From positions 1-42,356 of the forward strand of contig NZ_QUIV01000028.1 of the NCBI RefSeq assembly GCF_003480315.1: 42,356 nucleotides of DNA, given 5' to 3'. A program made the position numbers and the translations under genes. The notes below the pieces were generated by a model. The model was not told the DNA's origin, made no database searches, and saw only the letters and a list, made by a program, of their open reading frames with translations. The first letter of the stretch is position 1, and every line of letters begins with the position of its first letter. Of the stretch, positions 34,927 through 42,273 are shown piece by piece. This DNA is from Clostridium sp. AM33-3 (lineage in GTDB: Bacteria > Bacillota > Clostridia > Lachnospirales > Lachnospiraceae).

Positions 34927-36066
34927 TTATCTGCGTTCCAGCAAAATTGCGCTGCCAATGCCTCCGGCTGCCGCTGCAGCACAGATGCCATAGTGCCCTC
35001 CGCAGGATTCCAGGGATTTTAAAAGATGCAGGATAAGCAGTGCTCCTGAAGCTCCATAAGGATGTCCATAGGCCAGCGCGCCTCCAAACCGGTTGTAGCG
35101 TTCCCGCATTCCCGGAAAAGCCCGGTCAAACAGTACATCGATCACCGCAAAGGCTTCATTCACCTCAAAAGCATCCACCTGGTCATAAATAAGTCCGGTC
35201 TTTTTCAACAGCTGTTTCACTGCCAGAACTGCTGTTTTCGGACTCATGAGCGGGTCGCCGCCCACAGCGGTCCCAAAACGCAGCACCGCCGCCGGAATCA
35301 GGTTATGACGTTTTCCATACTCCTCCGAACAGAGTGCCACAAAAGCCGCGCCATCATGCATCAGACAGGCATTGGCTGCGTTGATCGCGCAACCGCCCGG
35401 CAGAAGATACGGCAAACGGTCCATCAGCTTCTGGCTCATGGAAGCACGGATTCCCTCATCCTTGCAGCTTCCCGCCACCGAAACCTGGATGTCCGATAAA
35501 AGGCCCTCCTGCGCAGCCTTTGCTGCCCGATGGTGGCTCTCCAGTACCCAGAAATCCTGTTCTTCTTTTGTCACGTGTTCCGATATCGCAGTGCGCTCTG
35601 CTCCCTCCAGCATGATCTGCTCTCCATGCTGTCCGGGAGCAAACCGTGCGACCGTCCAGACCTTATCCTTCTCATAATCCGGATGGTTCGGATTCCACAT
35701 TCTGAGTGGCTGGGTGGATGAGCTTTCCAGTCCGCCGGCAAGCACCAGTTCTGCCAGACCACTCTCGATCTTTGCTGCTGCCTGTGTGACTGCCTCCAGG
35801 GCGGAACCACACTGCAGATCCAGAGTCACAGCCGGAACCTCCCGGTCAATTCCTGCAGTCAGGGCCGCAAGGCGGGTCATATTTCCACCCCCGCCCACCG
35901 CGTTTCCTCCAAGGATAAAATCAATATCCTGCTCCGCAAGCCGGTATTTTCTGATGACAGCCCTGAGCACCTCCGCCCCCAGGACCTCCGCAGGTACATT
36001 CCGGTACATCCGGTCCTTCACACCGATAAAGCTTCGCATTCCTCCAAGGATCCAAACCTTTTCCAT
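34927..36066 (-). CDS. Thiolase-family protein, YhfS-like
   Basis: A 379-residue thiolase fold. The acyl-accepting cysteine is Cys86 in LDLQCGSALEAV, and NEAFAVIDV and GGALAYGHPYGASG are present with the conserved His. The C-terminal motif normally reads C-x-G-G-G-x-G; here it is CAAAAAGGIG, and an ungapped alignment puts Ala where the second catalytic cysteine should be. Condensation or cleavage chemistry may therefore differ. The start chosen (36066) has GGAG seven bases upstream; the frame runs 25 codons further without an SD. It lies 22 bases after bioY and 30 before the acyl ligase. Confidence 0.85.
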   Translation of the reverse strand: MEKVWILGGMRSFIGVKDRMYRNVPAEVLGAEVLRAVIRKYRLAEQDIDFILGGNAVGGGGNMTRLAALTAGIDREVPAVTLDLQCGSALEAVTQAAAKIESGLAELVLAGGLESSSTQPLRMWNPNHPDYEKDKVWTVARFAPGQHGEQIMLEGAERTAISEHVTKEEQDFWVLESHHRAAKAAQEGLLSDIQVSVAGSCKDEGIRASMSQKLMDRLPYLLPGGCAINAANACLMHDGAAFVALCSEEYGKRHNLIPAAVLRFGTAVGGDPLMSPKTAVLAVKQLLKKTGLIYDQVDAFEVNEAFAVIDVLFDRAFPGMRERYNRFGGALAYGHPYGASGALLILHLLKSLESCGGHYGICAAAAAGGIGSAILLERR

Positions 36067-36088
36067 GCCCATTCTCCATTTACATACT

Positions 36089-36643
36089 TTAAAACTGCGG
36101 CACAACACGGCGCAGGATCTTTGCGAGGCCGGCTGCCACAAAACACTTTACAACATCCAGCGGAATAAACGGAAGCACCGCCTGTACCATGATGGCCGGC
36201 CACGGCTGTTTTGTCACAACCTTCATCTGAACTGCGCCAAACAGGTAAATGACCGGAATTCCCACAAAGATCAGAAACGCGGTCTGGGCCTTTAAATTCT
36301 TTACCTTGCGGCAGAACAGTGCGATCAGGATCGCTGCCACTGCATTGCCGTAGCGATATCCTCCGGCCGGTCCAAGAAGCTTTCCAAGAGAACCACCGAT
36401 CCCCATCACGCTCAAGAGAAGCCAGCTCACCATAATTGCCACAATCTGAAGCGGAGCAAACAGCATACCGATCAGATTAACCACCAGCGTCTGCGCCGTA
36501 ATGCTGGCAGAGGAAAATGGGAGCGGGATCTTTATGTAGGTAGAAACGATCAGCATGGTCGTCATCAGTGCCATGGTTGTAATTCCGAATGTACTCCAGA
36601 TCGTTTTTTTCTTTGCTGCTGTTCTTGTTGCCGTATTCATCAT
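36089..36643 (-). CDS. bioY: Biotin transporter substrate-binding subunit BioY
   Basis: A 184-residue membrane S-component of an energy-coupling-factor transporter that takes up biotin. Six hydrophobic segments are visible. The family motifs are IPLPFSSASITAQTLVVNLIG in shortened form and LGKLLGPAGGYRYGN. No ATPase or EcfT gene is adjacent, so it would use a shared ECF module or act alone. AAGGAGG lies six bases before the ATG, which overlaps the stop of the preceding gene (ATGA). It is second in an operon preceded by a BirA operator, which supports the biotin assignment. Confidence 0.93.
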   Translation of the reverse strand: MMNTATRTAAKKKTIWSTFGITTMALMTTMLIVSTYIKIPLPFSSASITAQTLVVNLIGMLFAPLQIVAIMVSWLLLSVMGIGGSLGKLLGPAGGYRYGNAVAAILIALFCRKVKNLKAQTAFLIFVGIPVIYLFGAVQMKVVTKQPWPAIMVQAVLPFIPLDVVKCFVAAGLAKILRRVVPQF

Positions 36644-37263
36644 TCTGTTCCTCCTTCGTTCTTCTCCTGCAGCTTCATCTGCAGGATGCGTCCCTGGTCT
36701 GTGAAAAGCTCTACAGTCCGGCTATGCTCTCCTGTTTTCTGTTCCACCAGTCTTGCCGTTTCCCCACACCGGAGAGGGAGATAAAAACGGACGGATGCCG
36801 CGTCACAGCCACCATATCCTTCCAGGATGCGGTTCACCATAAGAAATCCGGGAACGACTGCCGCTTCCCCACGATGGATGAGATTCCCATCCCGGGATTC
36901 CTTCAGATAAGTATCAATTGCCTCCCGTGTCACAAGAAATGCTTCGCTCTCTTTCTGCGATGATGGCAGCCTGATATCCCGATGCTGCTTTCCTGTTGTT
37001 TCTCGGTCTGTTTCCGTTCCGGATGCTGCATTGACAAGCATCACCCGGAGCTGATCCTCTGTTGTCAGATTTCGGATCTCCACCTCCGCAAGCCTGGCAT
37101 CCGAACGCAGCACCGTAAGGTCACAGCTGTGCTGCATCTGTCCGGGTGTGTTCCCACCCGCTTCTTTTCCAAAGGAAAAGCGACATGATCCGATCATCCA
37201 CCCCAGGTACCCCGGCAGTTCAGAAAGTACTTTTTCCAGTATCATAAGCCGTTCCTGCCTCAT
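36640..37263 (-). CDS. Unrecognised protein, possible hotdog-fold, first gene of the BirA operon
   Basis: A 207-residue protein I cannot assign firmly. No signal peptide or membrane helix is visible. The C-terminal half contains HRGEAAVVPGFLMVNRIL, then ASVRFYLPLRCGETARLVE, which resembles the central helix and following strands of MaoC/FabZ-type hotdog domains (a PGFLM-like helix and an RFxxPLxxGE strand). The N-terminal half shows TVLRSDARLAEVEIRNL and could be a second, divergent hotdog repeat. The start at 37263 has GGGAG eight bases upstream; the longer frame has no SD. It is followed by bioY (4-base overlap), so a role in acyl-thioester chemistry linked to biotin is inferred. Confidence 0.6.
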   Translation of the reverse strand: MRQERLMILEKVLSELPGYLGWMIGSCRFSFGKEAGGNTPGQMQHSCDLTVLRSDARLAEVEIRNLTTEDQLRVMLVNAASGTETDRETTGKQHRDIRLPSSQKESEAFLVTREAIDTYLKESRDGNLIHRGEAAVVPGFLMVNRILEGYGGCDAASVRFYLPLRCGETARLVEQKTGEHSRTVELFTDQGRILQMKLQEKNEGGTE

Positions 37264-37312
37264 GTTCTCTGCTCCCTTCCACTCCTGTGCATTTCCTGCT
37301 AAAAACGATCCC

Positions 37313-37341
37313 AGTATAGCAATCCCCGGTTTGATTGTCAA
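37313..37341 (-). promoter_or_regulatory. Promoter of the biotin-linked operon
   Basis: Minus-strand TTGACA (37336-37341) and TATACT (37313-37318) with a 17-base spacer. The -35 hexamer lies inside the left arm of the BirA operator, so repressor and polymerase must compete. Confidence 0.8.
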
Positions 37342-37365
37342 CTATTTTTGTGTTTTAGTTAACAA
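37335..37365. promoter_or_regulatory. BirA operator (biotin repressor box)
   Basis: TTGTCAAC (37335-37342), 15 bases, GTTAACAA (37358-37365). The arms are inverted repeats with one mismatch and the spacing equals that of the B. subtilis bioW operator (TTGTTAAC-N15-GTTAACAA). The left arm covers the -35 of the operon promoter and the right arm overlaps the stop codon of gpr. BirA bound to biotinyl-AMP should repress the operon when biotin is plentiful. Confidence 0.8.
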
Positions 37366-38396
37366 TTATCCTGTTTTCTGTTTTTTTCGGAAAATACAGC
37401 TTTATGGATGGCTTCTGAAATGGTATAGCTCAGATTCCGGATCCGCTCATCCATGTCCGGCGGTGTAACATAGAGATTCCCAAACTCCGGTGCCAGAAGC
37501 TCCCGGATCAGATGATACTGTTCCTCCGGATCCAGTCCTTCCACATACCTTCCGAGCCCGCGTGTCACCCGGTTCTTTTTTAACGCCCCGGTCATGGCAT
37601 CAACCGTATCGTACACAATGGCCGCTGCGCTCACCACCGTCGGTACTCCGACTGCCAGTACCGGAACTCCCAGACTTTCCTTTGTCAGGCTCTGCCGGTG
37701 ATTGCCCACGCCAGAGCCGGGATGGATTCCGGTATCGGTAAGCTGAATGGTTGTTCCAAGACGCCGGAGGCTGCGGGCCGCCAGCGCATCTACCGCGATC
37801 AGAAGATCGGGTTTTGTCTCTCGTATCACGCCCTTTAAAATCTCTGCTGTCTCCATACCGGTCTGGGCCAGGACTCCGGGAGCGATACCGCTTAACACGG
37901 GAAGGCCGTGCGCTTTACAGAACTCTTCCCCATATTCGCCCTGCAGATGCCGGGTCATCTGCAGATTTTTAAGGACCTTCGGTCCTAACGCATCGGGAGT
38001 CACATCCTCGTTTCCGAGACCCACAGACAAAATTTTCAATTCTGATTCCTTTTTTCCTGTCAGCTGCCGAATAAGCGCACGCAGACAGCCTGCCAGCTCC
38101 CCGGAGACCTCTTCATGATAGCTCTCATCCTGTTTCGCCAGAGCATCTGCCTCCAGGGTCAGATAAGTGCCAACCGGCTTTCCCATAATCCCGGCACCAT
38201 GCTCATTCAGGATCTTCACCTCTGTCATACAGATATCCGAATTGCTTTCCCGCCATTTTCGCAGTGAAACACCGGAAATCTCCCCGCCATCTCCCGGGAA
38301 GCGCTCCCCCTCCTCGACTGCAAGATCTGTACGGACTTCAAAATCCGGAGCACCGCCCGGCAGCTGTCTTTTCCATTCGCTCTCTTTCTTTCTCAT
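37359..38396 (-). CDS. gpr: Germination protease GPR
   Basis: A 345-residue aspartic-type endopeptidase that degrades small acid-soluble spore proteins at germination. The N-terminal region has FEVRTDLAVE, the expected site of autoprocessing. Conserved blocks are LSVGLGNEDVTPDALGP and VLAVGVPTVVSAAAIVYDT, with GTTIQLTDTGIHPGSGVGN. A short linker after residue 60 carries extra residues common in clostridial versions. Divergent from rpsT, as in other spore formers. Its stop codon overlaps the BirA operator of the next operon. I could not find a convincing sigma-G promoter in the gap. Good evidence that the organism sporulates. Confidence 0.95.
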   Translation of the reverse strand: MRKKESEWKRQLPGGAPDFEVRTDLAVEEGERFPGDGGEISGVSLRKWRESNSDICMTEVKILNEHGAGIMGKPVGTYLTLEADALAKQDESYHEEVSGELAGCLRALIRQLTGKKESELKILSVGLGNEDVTPDALGPKVLKNLQMTRHLQGEYGEEFCKAHGLPVLSGIAPGVLAQTGMETAEILKGVIRETKPDLLIAVDALAARSLRRLGTTIQLTDTGIHPGSGVGNHRQSLTKESLGVPVLAVGVPTVVSAAAIVYDTVDAMTGALKKNRVTRGLGRYVEGLDPEEQYHLIRELLAPEFGNLYVTPPDMDERIRNLSYTISEAIHKAVFSEKNRKQDNC

Positions 38397-38497
38397 AGCC
38401 TCTCTGTCCTTCCTGTCGGCATTTTCTGTTTCCTGTATTTTTGCTTTCTCTCTGCTGCACTCCCCTTATTTTTTCGCAAAAATACGCAATTTATGTA

Positions 38498-38526
38498 TTG
38501 ACATTTTGTGCCGGATTAGGTAGAAT
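38498..38526 (+). promoter_or_regulatory. Promoter of rpsT
   Basis: TTGACA (38498-38503) and TAGAAT (38521-38526) with a 17-base spacer. The leader of about 85 bases contains a small stem (CTTTG with CAAAG) that could have a role in autoregulation. Confidence 0.8.
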
Positions 38527-38618
38527 GCAATAGTATGTTTACATTGAACTGTCCGTGTCCAGACTTTGATGCAAACCAAAGACTATAAATCATATTTGTT
38601 TAATTGGAGGTGCCCAGA

Positions 38619-38882
38619 TTGGCTAACATTAAATCTGCTAAAAAGAGAATCTTAGTAAACGAGACCAAGGCTGCAAGAAACAAAGCAATCCGTTCTAAAG
38701 TAAAAACTGCCTGCAAGAAGGTAGAGGCTGCTGTGACCGCTGCTGATAAAGCTGCTGCACAGACCGCTTTAGTTGCTGCTATTTCCGAGATCAATAAGGC
38801 TTGCACCAAGGGTGTATACCACAAGAATACCGCTTCCAGAAAGGTTTCCCGCCTCTCTAAAGCTGTAAACGCAATGGCTTAA
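38619..38882 (+). CDS. rpsT: Ribosomal protein S20
   Basis: An 87-residue small-subunit protein that binds 16S rRNA. The sequence after the start reads ANIKSAKKRI, the exact N-terminus of S20, so translation must begin at the TTG at 38619, with GGAGG eight bases upstream. A longer frame from 38604 would begin inside the SD and is rejected. The protein is rich in Lys and Ala and forms a three-helix bundle. It has its own promoter and a strong terminator. Confidence 0.97.
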   Translation: MANIKSAKKRILVNETKAARNKAIRSKVKTACKKVEAAVTAADKAAAQTALVAAISEINKACTKGVYHKNTASRKVSRLSKAVNAMA

Positions 38883-38912
38883 TCATAAGACTGGAATATT
38901 ATAAATAACACA

Positions 38913-38960
38913 AAAAAGCTTCGGTTCCTGGGTGTGTGGAGCCGAAGCTTTTTGTGTTTT
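38913..38960 (+). terminator. Strong terminator of rpsT
   Basis: AAAAAGCTTCGGTTCC pairs with GGAGCCGAAGCTTTTT (16 bp, one G-U) around a nine-base loop, followed by TGTGTTTTT. Confidence 0.9.
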
Positions 38961-39094
38961 TCTTTCCATTTCCCTCACATATCCTTATTCCTTTGTGTAT
39001 TTTTCATATTTTTTCATCAACTTTTTTGTGCTTTTTGACATTGTCTTTCCAGGACTCCCATGTTAAAGTTAAACGCGTAACAAACAAATGTACC

Positions 39095-39123
39095 TTGATA
39101 TCATATTATAAGCTGTTTAAAAC
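39095..39123 (+). promoter_or_regulatory. Candidate promoter of the deaminase gene
   Basis: TTGATA (39095-39100) and TAAAAC (39118-39123) with a 17-base spacer. A consensus TTGACA also lies at 39035-39040 but lacks a good -10 at the right distance. The rest of 38961-39225 holds no gene. Confidence 0.4.
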
Positions 39124-39155
39124 ATAGCCTTGATCAGGCAGTATACCAGACTTAT

Positions 39156-39206
39156 ATCATATGCAGGGGTCCCCCCCGGCATCTGAGAAGACTGGGGGAG
39201 TATGTC
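39156..39206 (+). other. G/C-run hairpin in the deaminase leader
   Basis: TCCCCC and GGGGGA pair around a loop that itself contains TCTGAGAAGA, and CATAT with GTATG can extend the stem below a bulge. A stretch GGGGTCCCCCCC offers a competing fold. The structure ends just before AGGAGG and could mask it. It does not match the purine riboswitch consensus. Confidence 0.4.
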
Positions 39207-39225
39207 ATGTAGGAGGTATTTATTT

Positions 39226-40581
39226 ATGACACTGCTGATCAAAAATATAACGTATCTGGTTACCTGTGACGATGATAACCGCGTACTGAAGGAGGTGAAT
39301 GTTTTTGTCGAAGATGGAATCATCAAATCCATCGGAGCCGACGTCCAGACAGCGGATGATGTGATCGATGGGTCTCATATGGTGATGTATCCGGGGTTGA
39401 TCAATACCCACCATCACTTATATCAGACATTCAGTCGAAACTTACCCGAAGTTCAGAACATGGAATTATTCCCATGGCTTAAAACTTTATACGAAATCTG
39501 GAAGAATTTAAATCCGGATACCGTCTATTACAGCTCTTTAACCGGAATGGGCGAGCTTTTAAAAACAGGATGTACCTGTTGTCTGGACCACCACTACGTA
39601 TTTCCGGCCGGCACCGGCATGGACCTTCTGGATTCCCAGTTTGCTGCCGCCGACGCCCTCGGCATGCGTTTCCACGCAACCCGGGGCAGCATGGACTTAA
39701 GTGTCAAGGACGGAGGGCTTCCTCCAGATTCTGTAGTCCAGACTGTAGATGAGATCATGAAAGATTCCGAGGATGCGGTACGCAAATATCATGATGCATC
39801 CCGCTACAGCATGCATCAGGTTGCGCTGGCACCGTGTTCCCCGTTCAGCGTCTCCTCTGAGCTCTTAAAAGAATCCGCAAAACTGGCCCGCAAACTCCAT
39901 GTGCGACTGCACACCCATCTGGCTGAGACAAAGGACGAGGAAAATTATACACTGGAGCGCTTCGGTATGCGCCCACTGGAATACATGGAAAGCCTTGGCT
40001 GGATCGGACCGGACGTCTGGTACGCACATGGCATCCACTTTAATGATGCAGAGTTAAAACGTCTGGCCGAAACCGGAACCGGTGTAGCCCACTGCCCGAT
40101 TTCCAACATGAAGCTTTCTTCCGGCATTGCCCGCATCCCGGAGATGTTAAAACTCGGTGTCCGTGTCGGACTGGCTGTAGACGGTTCTGCCAGCAACGAC
40201 GGCTCTGATCTTCTCGAGGAGCTGCGCACCGGCTTCCTGCTCCACCGCTTAAATTCCAGCAGTGCCGCACCGACCGGCTACGATATGTTAAAGATTGCCA
40301 CCCGCGGAAGCGCATCGATCCTCGGACGCGATGACATTGGACAGATTGCCGAAGGCATGGCCGCAGACTTCTTCCTGATCAACATGGACCGCCTGTCCCT
40401 GACCGGAGCACAGTTTGATGTCAGCTCCATGCTTGGCACCGTTGGATATAAAGGCAATGTAGATTACACGGTTGTAAACGGCAGAGTTGTTGTCTGCGAA
40501 GGACGCCTCACCGGCGTTGACGAGGAGAAGATCACCGCAGAGGCAAAGCAGTGCGTAAGCCGCTATCTTGGCCGGTCTTAA
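39226..40581 (+). CDS. 8-oxoguanine deaminase-type amidohydrolase
   Basis: A 451-residue metal-dependent deaminase of the TRZ/ATZ amidohydrolase group. Metal ligands appear in INTHHHLYQTF, LHTHLAETKDE, YAHGIHF and VDGSASNDGSD. The segment NLPEVQNMELFPWLKTLYEIW is typical of enzymes annotated as 8-oxoguanine deaminase, which turn 8-oxoguanine into urate. AGGAGG lies nine bases before the ATG; an in-frame start eight codons earlier lies ahead of the SD. It stands alone with its own leader and is closed by a bidirectional terminator. Guanine or another triazine/purine amine is the alternative substrate. Confidence 0.85.
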   Translation: MTLLIKNITYLVTCDDDNRVLKEVNVFVEDGIIKSIGADVQTADDVIDGSHMVMYPGLINTHHHLYQTFSRNLPEVQNMELFPWLKTLYEIWKNLNPDTVYYSSLTGMGELLKTGCTCCLDHHYVFPAGTGMDLLDSQFAAADALGMRFHATRGSMDLSVKDGGLPPDSVVQTVDEIMKDSEDAVRKYHDASRYSMHQVALAPCSPFSVSSELLKESAKLARKLHVRLHTHLAETKDEENYTLERFGMRPLEYMESLGWIGPDVWYAHGIHFNDAELKRLAETGTGVAHCPISNMKLSSGIARIPEMLKLGVRVGLAVDGSASNDGSDLLEELRTGFLLHRLNSSSAAPTGYDMLKIATRGSASILGRDDIGQIAEGMAADFFLINMDRLSLTGAQFDVSSMLGTVGYKGNVDYTVVNGRVVVCEGRLTGVDEEKITAEAKQCVSRYLGRS

Positions 40582-40613
40582 CAGAAGCTTTCTCCGTTTG
40601 CCAGAATGAAATA

Positions 40614-40663
40614 AAAAGAGCGTATGAATCCTCATATCATTCAGCAGATTCATACGCTCTTTT
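40614..40663. terminator. Bidirectional terminator between the deaminase gene and ychF
   Basis: A 17-bp perfect stem (AAAAGAGCGTATGAATC with its complement at 40647-40663) around a 16-base loop. The arms begin and end with A and T runs, so it can act on both strands. Confidence 0.9.
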
Positions 40664-40686
40664 CATTCGAAAGCTATTATGCAGAT

Positions 40687-41784
40687 TTATACATTGAAAC
40701 GGAACAGGATCACATCGCCATCTTTGACAACATAATCTTTTCCCTCCAGGCCAACCAGGCCCTTCTCCTTCGCCTTTGCGTAAGTACCGCAGTCTAACAG
40801 ATCCTGGTAGTTTACGACCTCGGCACGAATGAATCCTCGCTCGAAATCGGAGTGGATCTTACCGGCTGCCTGCGGAGCCTTGGTGCCAACCTTGATGGTC
40901 CATGCACGGGTCTCATCCTCACCGGAGGTCAGATAACTGATCAGTCCCAGCAGGCGATAGCTTGCCGCGATCAGCTTGTCCAGACCGGACTCCGTCAGGC
41001 CCAGTGCCTCTAAATACTCCTGCTTCTCATCATCATCCAGCTCTGCGATTTCCTGCTCGATCTGAGCACTGATCACGAATACCTCACAGTTATTCTCAGC
41101 GGCGTACTTGCGGACCGCTGCAACATGAGGGTTAGATGCACCATCATCGGCCAGATCATCCTCACCTACGTTGGCAGCAAAGATAACCGGTTTGCAGGTT
41201 AACAGGTTCAGAGAATTCACAAAAGCCATAACGTCTTCGTCATCATTCTCGTAAGTGGAAGCCAGCTTGCCTTCCTCCAGAATAGCCTTCAACTCTTTTA
41301 AGATTTCAACTTCTTTTGCCAGAGACTTGTCATTGAACGCGGACTTGGAAGTCTTTGCGATACGGCGCTCCAGAATCTCGATATCAGAGAAGATCAGCTC
41401 CAGGTTGATGGTCTCAATATCACGGATCGGATCTACACTGCCCTCTACGTGGATCACATTCGGATCCTCAAAGCAGCGTACCACATGAACGATGGCATCT
41501 ACCTCACGGATATTAGCCAGAAACTGGTTGCCCAGGCCCTCACCCTTGGAAGCGCCCTTTACCAGACCTGCAATATCTACAAACTCAATAACCGCCGGGG
41601 TTACCTTTTTAGAATGGTACAGATCCCCAAGCAGCTTCAGACGGTTATCCGGAACTGCAACCACACCCACATTCGGGTCAATGGTACAGAACGGATAGTT
41701 GGCAGACTCTGCGCCAGCCTTGGTCAGAGAGTTGAACAGGGTACTCTTGCCGACGTTCGGCAGACCCACGATACCTAATTTCAT
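40687..41784 (-). CDS. ychF: Ribosome-binding ATPase YchF (OLA1 family)
   Basis: A 365-residue P-loop ATPase related to GTPases and associated with ribosomes and redox stress. G1 is [14 protein letters not shown], the G2 region reads [14 protein letters not shown]3 is [20 protein letters not shown], and the NxxE variant of G4 that favours ATP is present in AANVGEDD. The C-terminal TGS domain ends [13 protein letters not shown], the family hallmark. GGAGG lies before the ATG. It is expressed from its own promoter with a small hairpin in the leader. Confidence 0.97.
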   Translation of the reverse strand: MKLGIVGLPNVGKSTLFNSLTKAGAESANYPFCTIDPNVGVVAVPDNRLKLLGDLYHSKKVTPAVIEFVDIAGLVKGASKGEGLGNQFLANIREVDAIVHVVRCFEDPNVIHVEGSVDPIRDIETINLELIFSDIEILERRIAKTSKSAFNDKSLAKEVEILKELKAILEEGKLASTYENDDEDVMAFVNSLNLLTCKPVIFAANVGEDDLADDGASNPHVAAVRKYAAENNCEVFVISAQIEQEIAELDDDEKQEYLEALGLTESGLDKLIAASYRLLGLISYLTSGEDETRAWTIKVGTKAPQAAGKIHSDFERGFIRAEVVNYQDLLDCGTYAKAKEKGLVGLEGKDYVVKDGDVILFRFNV

Positions 41785-41803
41785 AACAATATATCCTCCT
41801 TAG

Positions 41804-41821
41804 AATACGCGAAAACGTATT
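41804..41821 (-). other. Small stem-loop in the ychF leader
   Basis: AATACG and CGTATT form a 6-bp stem around six bases, immediately upstream of the ychF Shine-Dalgarno sequence. It might influence ribosome access. Confidence 0.35.
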
Positions 41822-41866
41822 TTATCTCAGCTCCTTACAAAAGAAAAGCGAGTTTTATTCCTGTCT

Positions 41867-41895
41867 ACTATAACATAGGTAGAAAAAAAAGTAAA
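41867..41895 (-). promoter_or_regulatory. Promoter of ychF
   Basis: Minus-strand TTTACT (41890-41895) and TATAGT (41867-41872) with a 17-base spacer, just after the terminator of the regulator gene. Confidence 0.6.
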
Positions 41896-41916
41896 TGTAC
41901 TGTCCTTCCTGCAATA

Positions 41917-41947
41917 TCAAAAAAGAGAACACTTTCATGCTCTCTTT
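41917..41947 (-). terminator. Terminator after the XRE regulator gene
   Basis: Minus strand: AAAGAGAGCA pairs with TGTTCTCTTT (one G-U) around six bases, followed by TTTTG. Confidence 0.75.
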
Positions 41948-41951
41948 CTAT

Positions 41952-42170
41952 CTATTCCTGCTCTTCATTTTCCTCTCTCTCATACTGCATGATATCTTCC
42001 ACCCTGCAACCCAAAATCTCGCATAGCATCTCAATCGTATGCGTGGATACATACGCGTTTTTCTTTAGTCGGTTAATCTGTCCGGAGCTGACACCATAAT
42101 TCTTGATCAGCCGGTACTGGGAAACACCACGCGTTTTCATGGTCTCCCAAAGCGGATCATAATTTATCAT
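41952..42170 (-). CDS. Small XRE/Cro-type DNA-binding regulator
   Basis: A 72-residue helix-turn-helix protein. The HTH reads VSQYRLIKNYGVSSGQINRLK (about 15-35), followed by the typical helix HTIEMLCEILGCRVEDIM, and the tail is acidic (EREENEEQE). Proteins of this size and type are common in Firmicutes and act as local repressors or phage-like regulators. GGGGGG lies five bases before the ATG. An inverted repeat about 90 bases upstream may be its own operator. No partner gene is visible inside the window. Confidence 0.88.
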   Translation of the reverse strand: MINYDPLWETMKTRGVSQYRLIKNYGVSSGQINRLKKNAYVSTHTIEMLCEILGCRVEDIMQYEREENEEQE

Positions 42171-42257
42171 GTCCGTCCCCCCTGATTTCCAAATCCCGTA
42201 GCCGCCATATCTGTAGCCACAGTCTTATTTCATTAAATCAGTTTGTCCGACATCTGT

Positions 42258-42273
42258 ATATTATCCATAATTG
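42258..42273. promoter_or_regulatory. Inverted repeat TATCCA-TAAT-TGGATA upstream of the XRE gene
   Basis: A perfect 6-bp inverted repeat with a four-base centre in the AT-rich gap at the right edge. It is a plausible autoregulatory site for the adjacent XRE protein. The rest of 42171-42356 shows no gene; near the edge CCGAA-GG-TTCGG forms a small palindrome. Confidence 0.35.

Noticed and set aside
38936..39127. Plus-strand frame after rpsT
   Set aside because: It begins inside the rpsT terminator, is mostly Phe, Leu and Ser from T-rich DNA, and has no SD.
39040..39225. Purine (guanine/adenine) riboswitch
   Set aside because: The conserved loop sequences of the aptamer are missing and no terminator with a U-tract follows.
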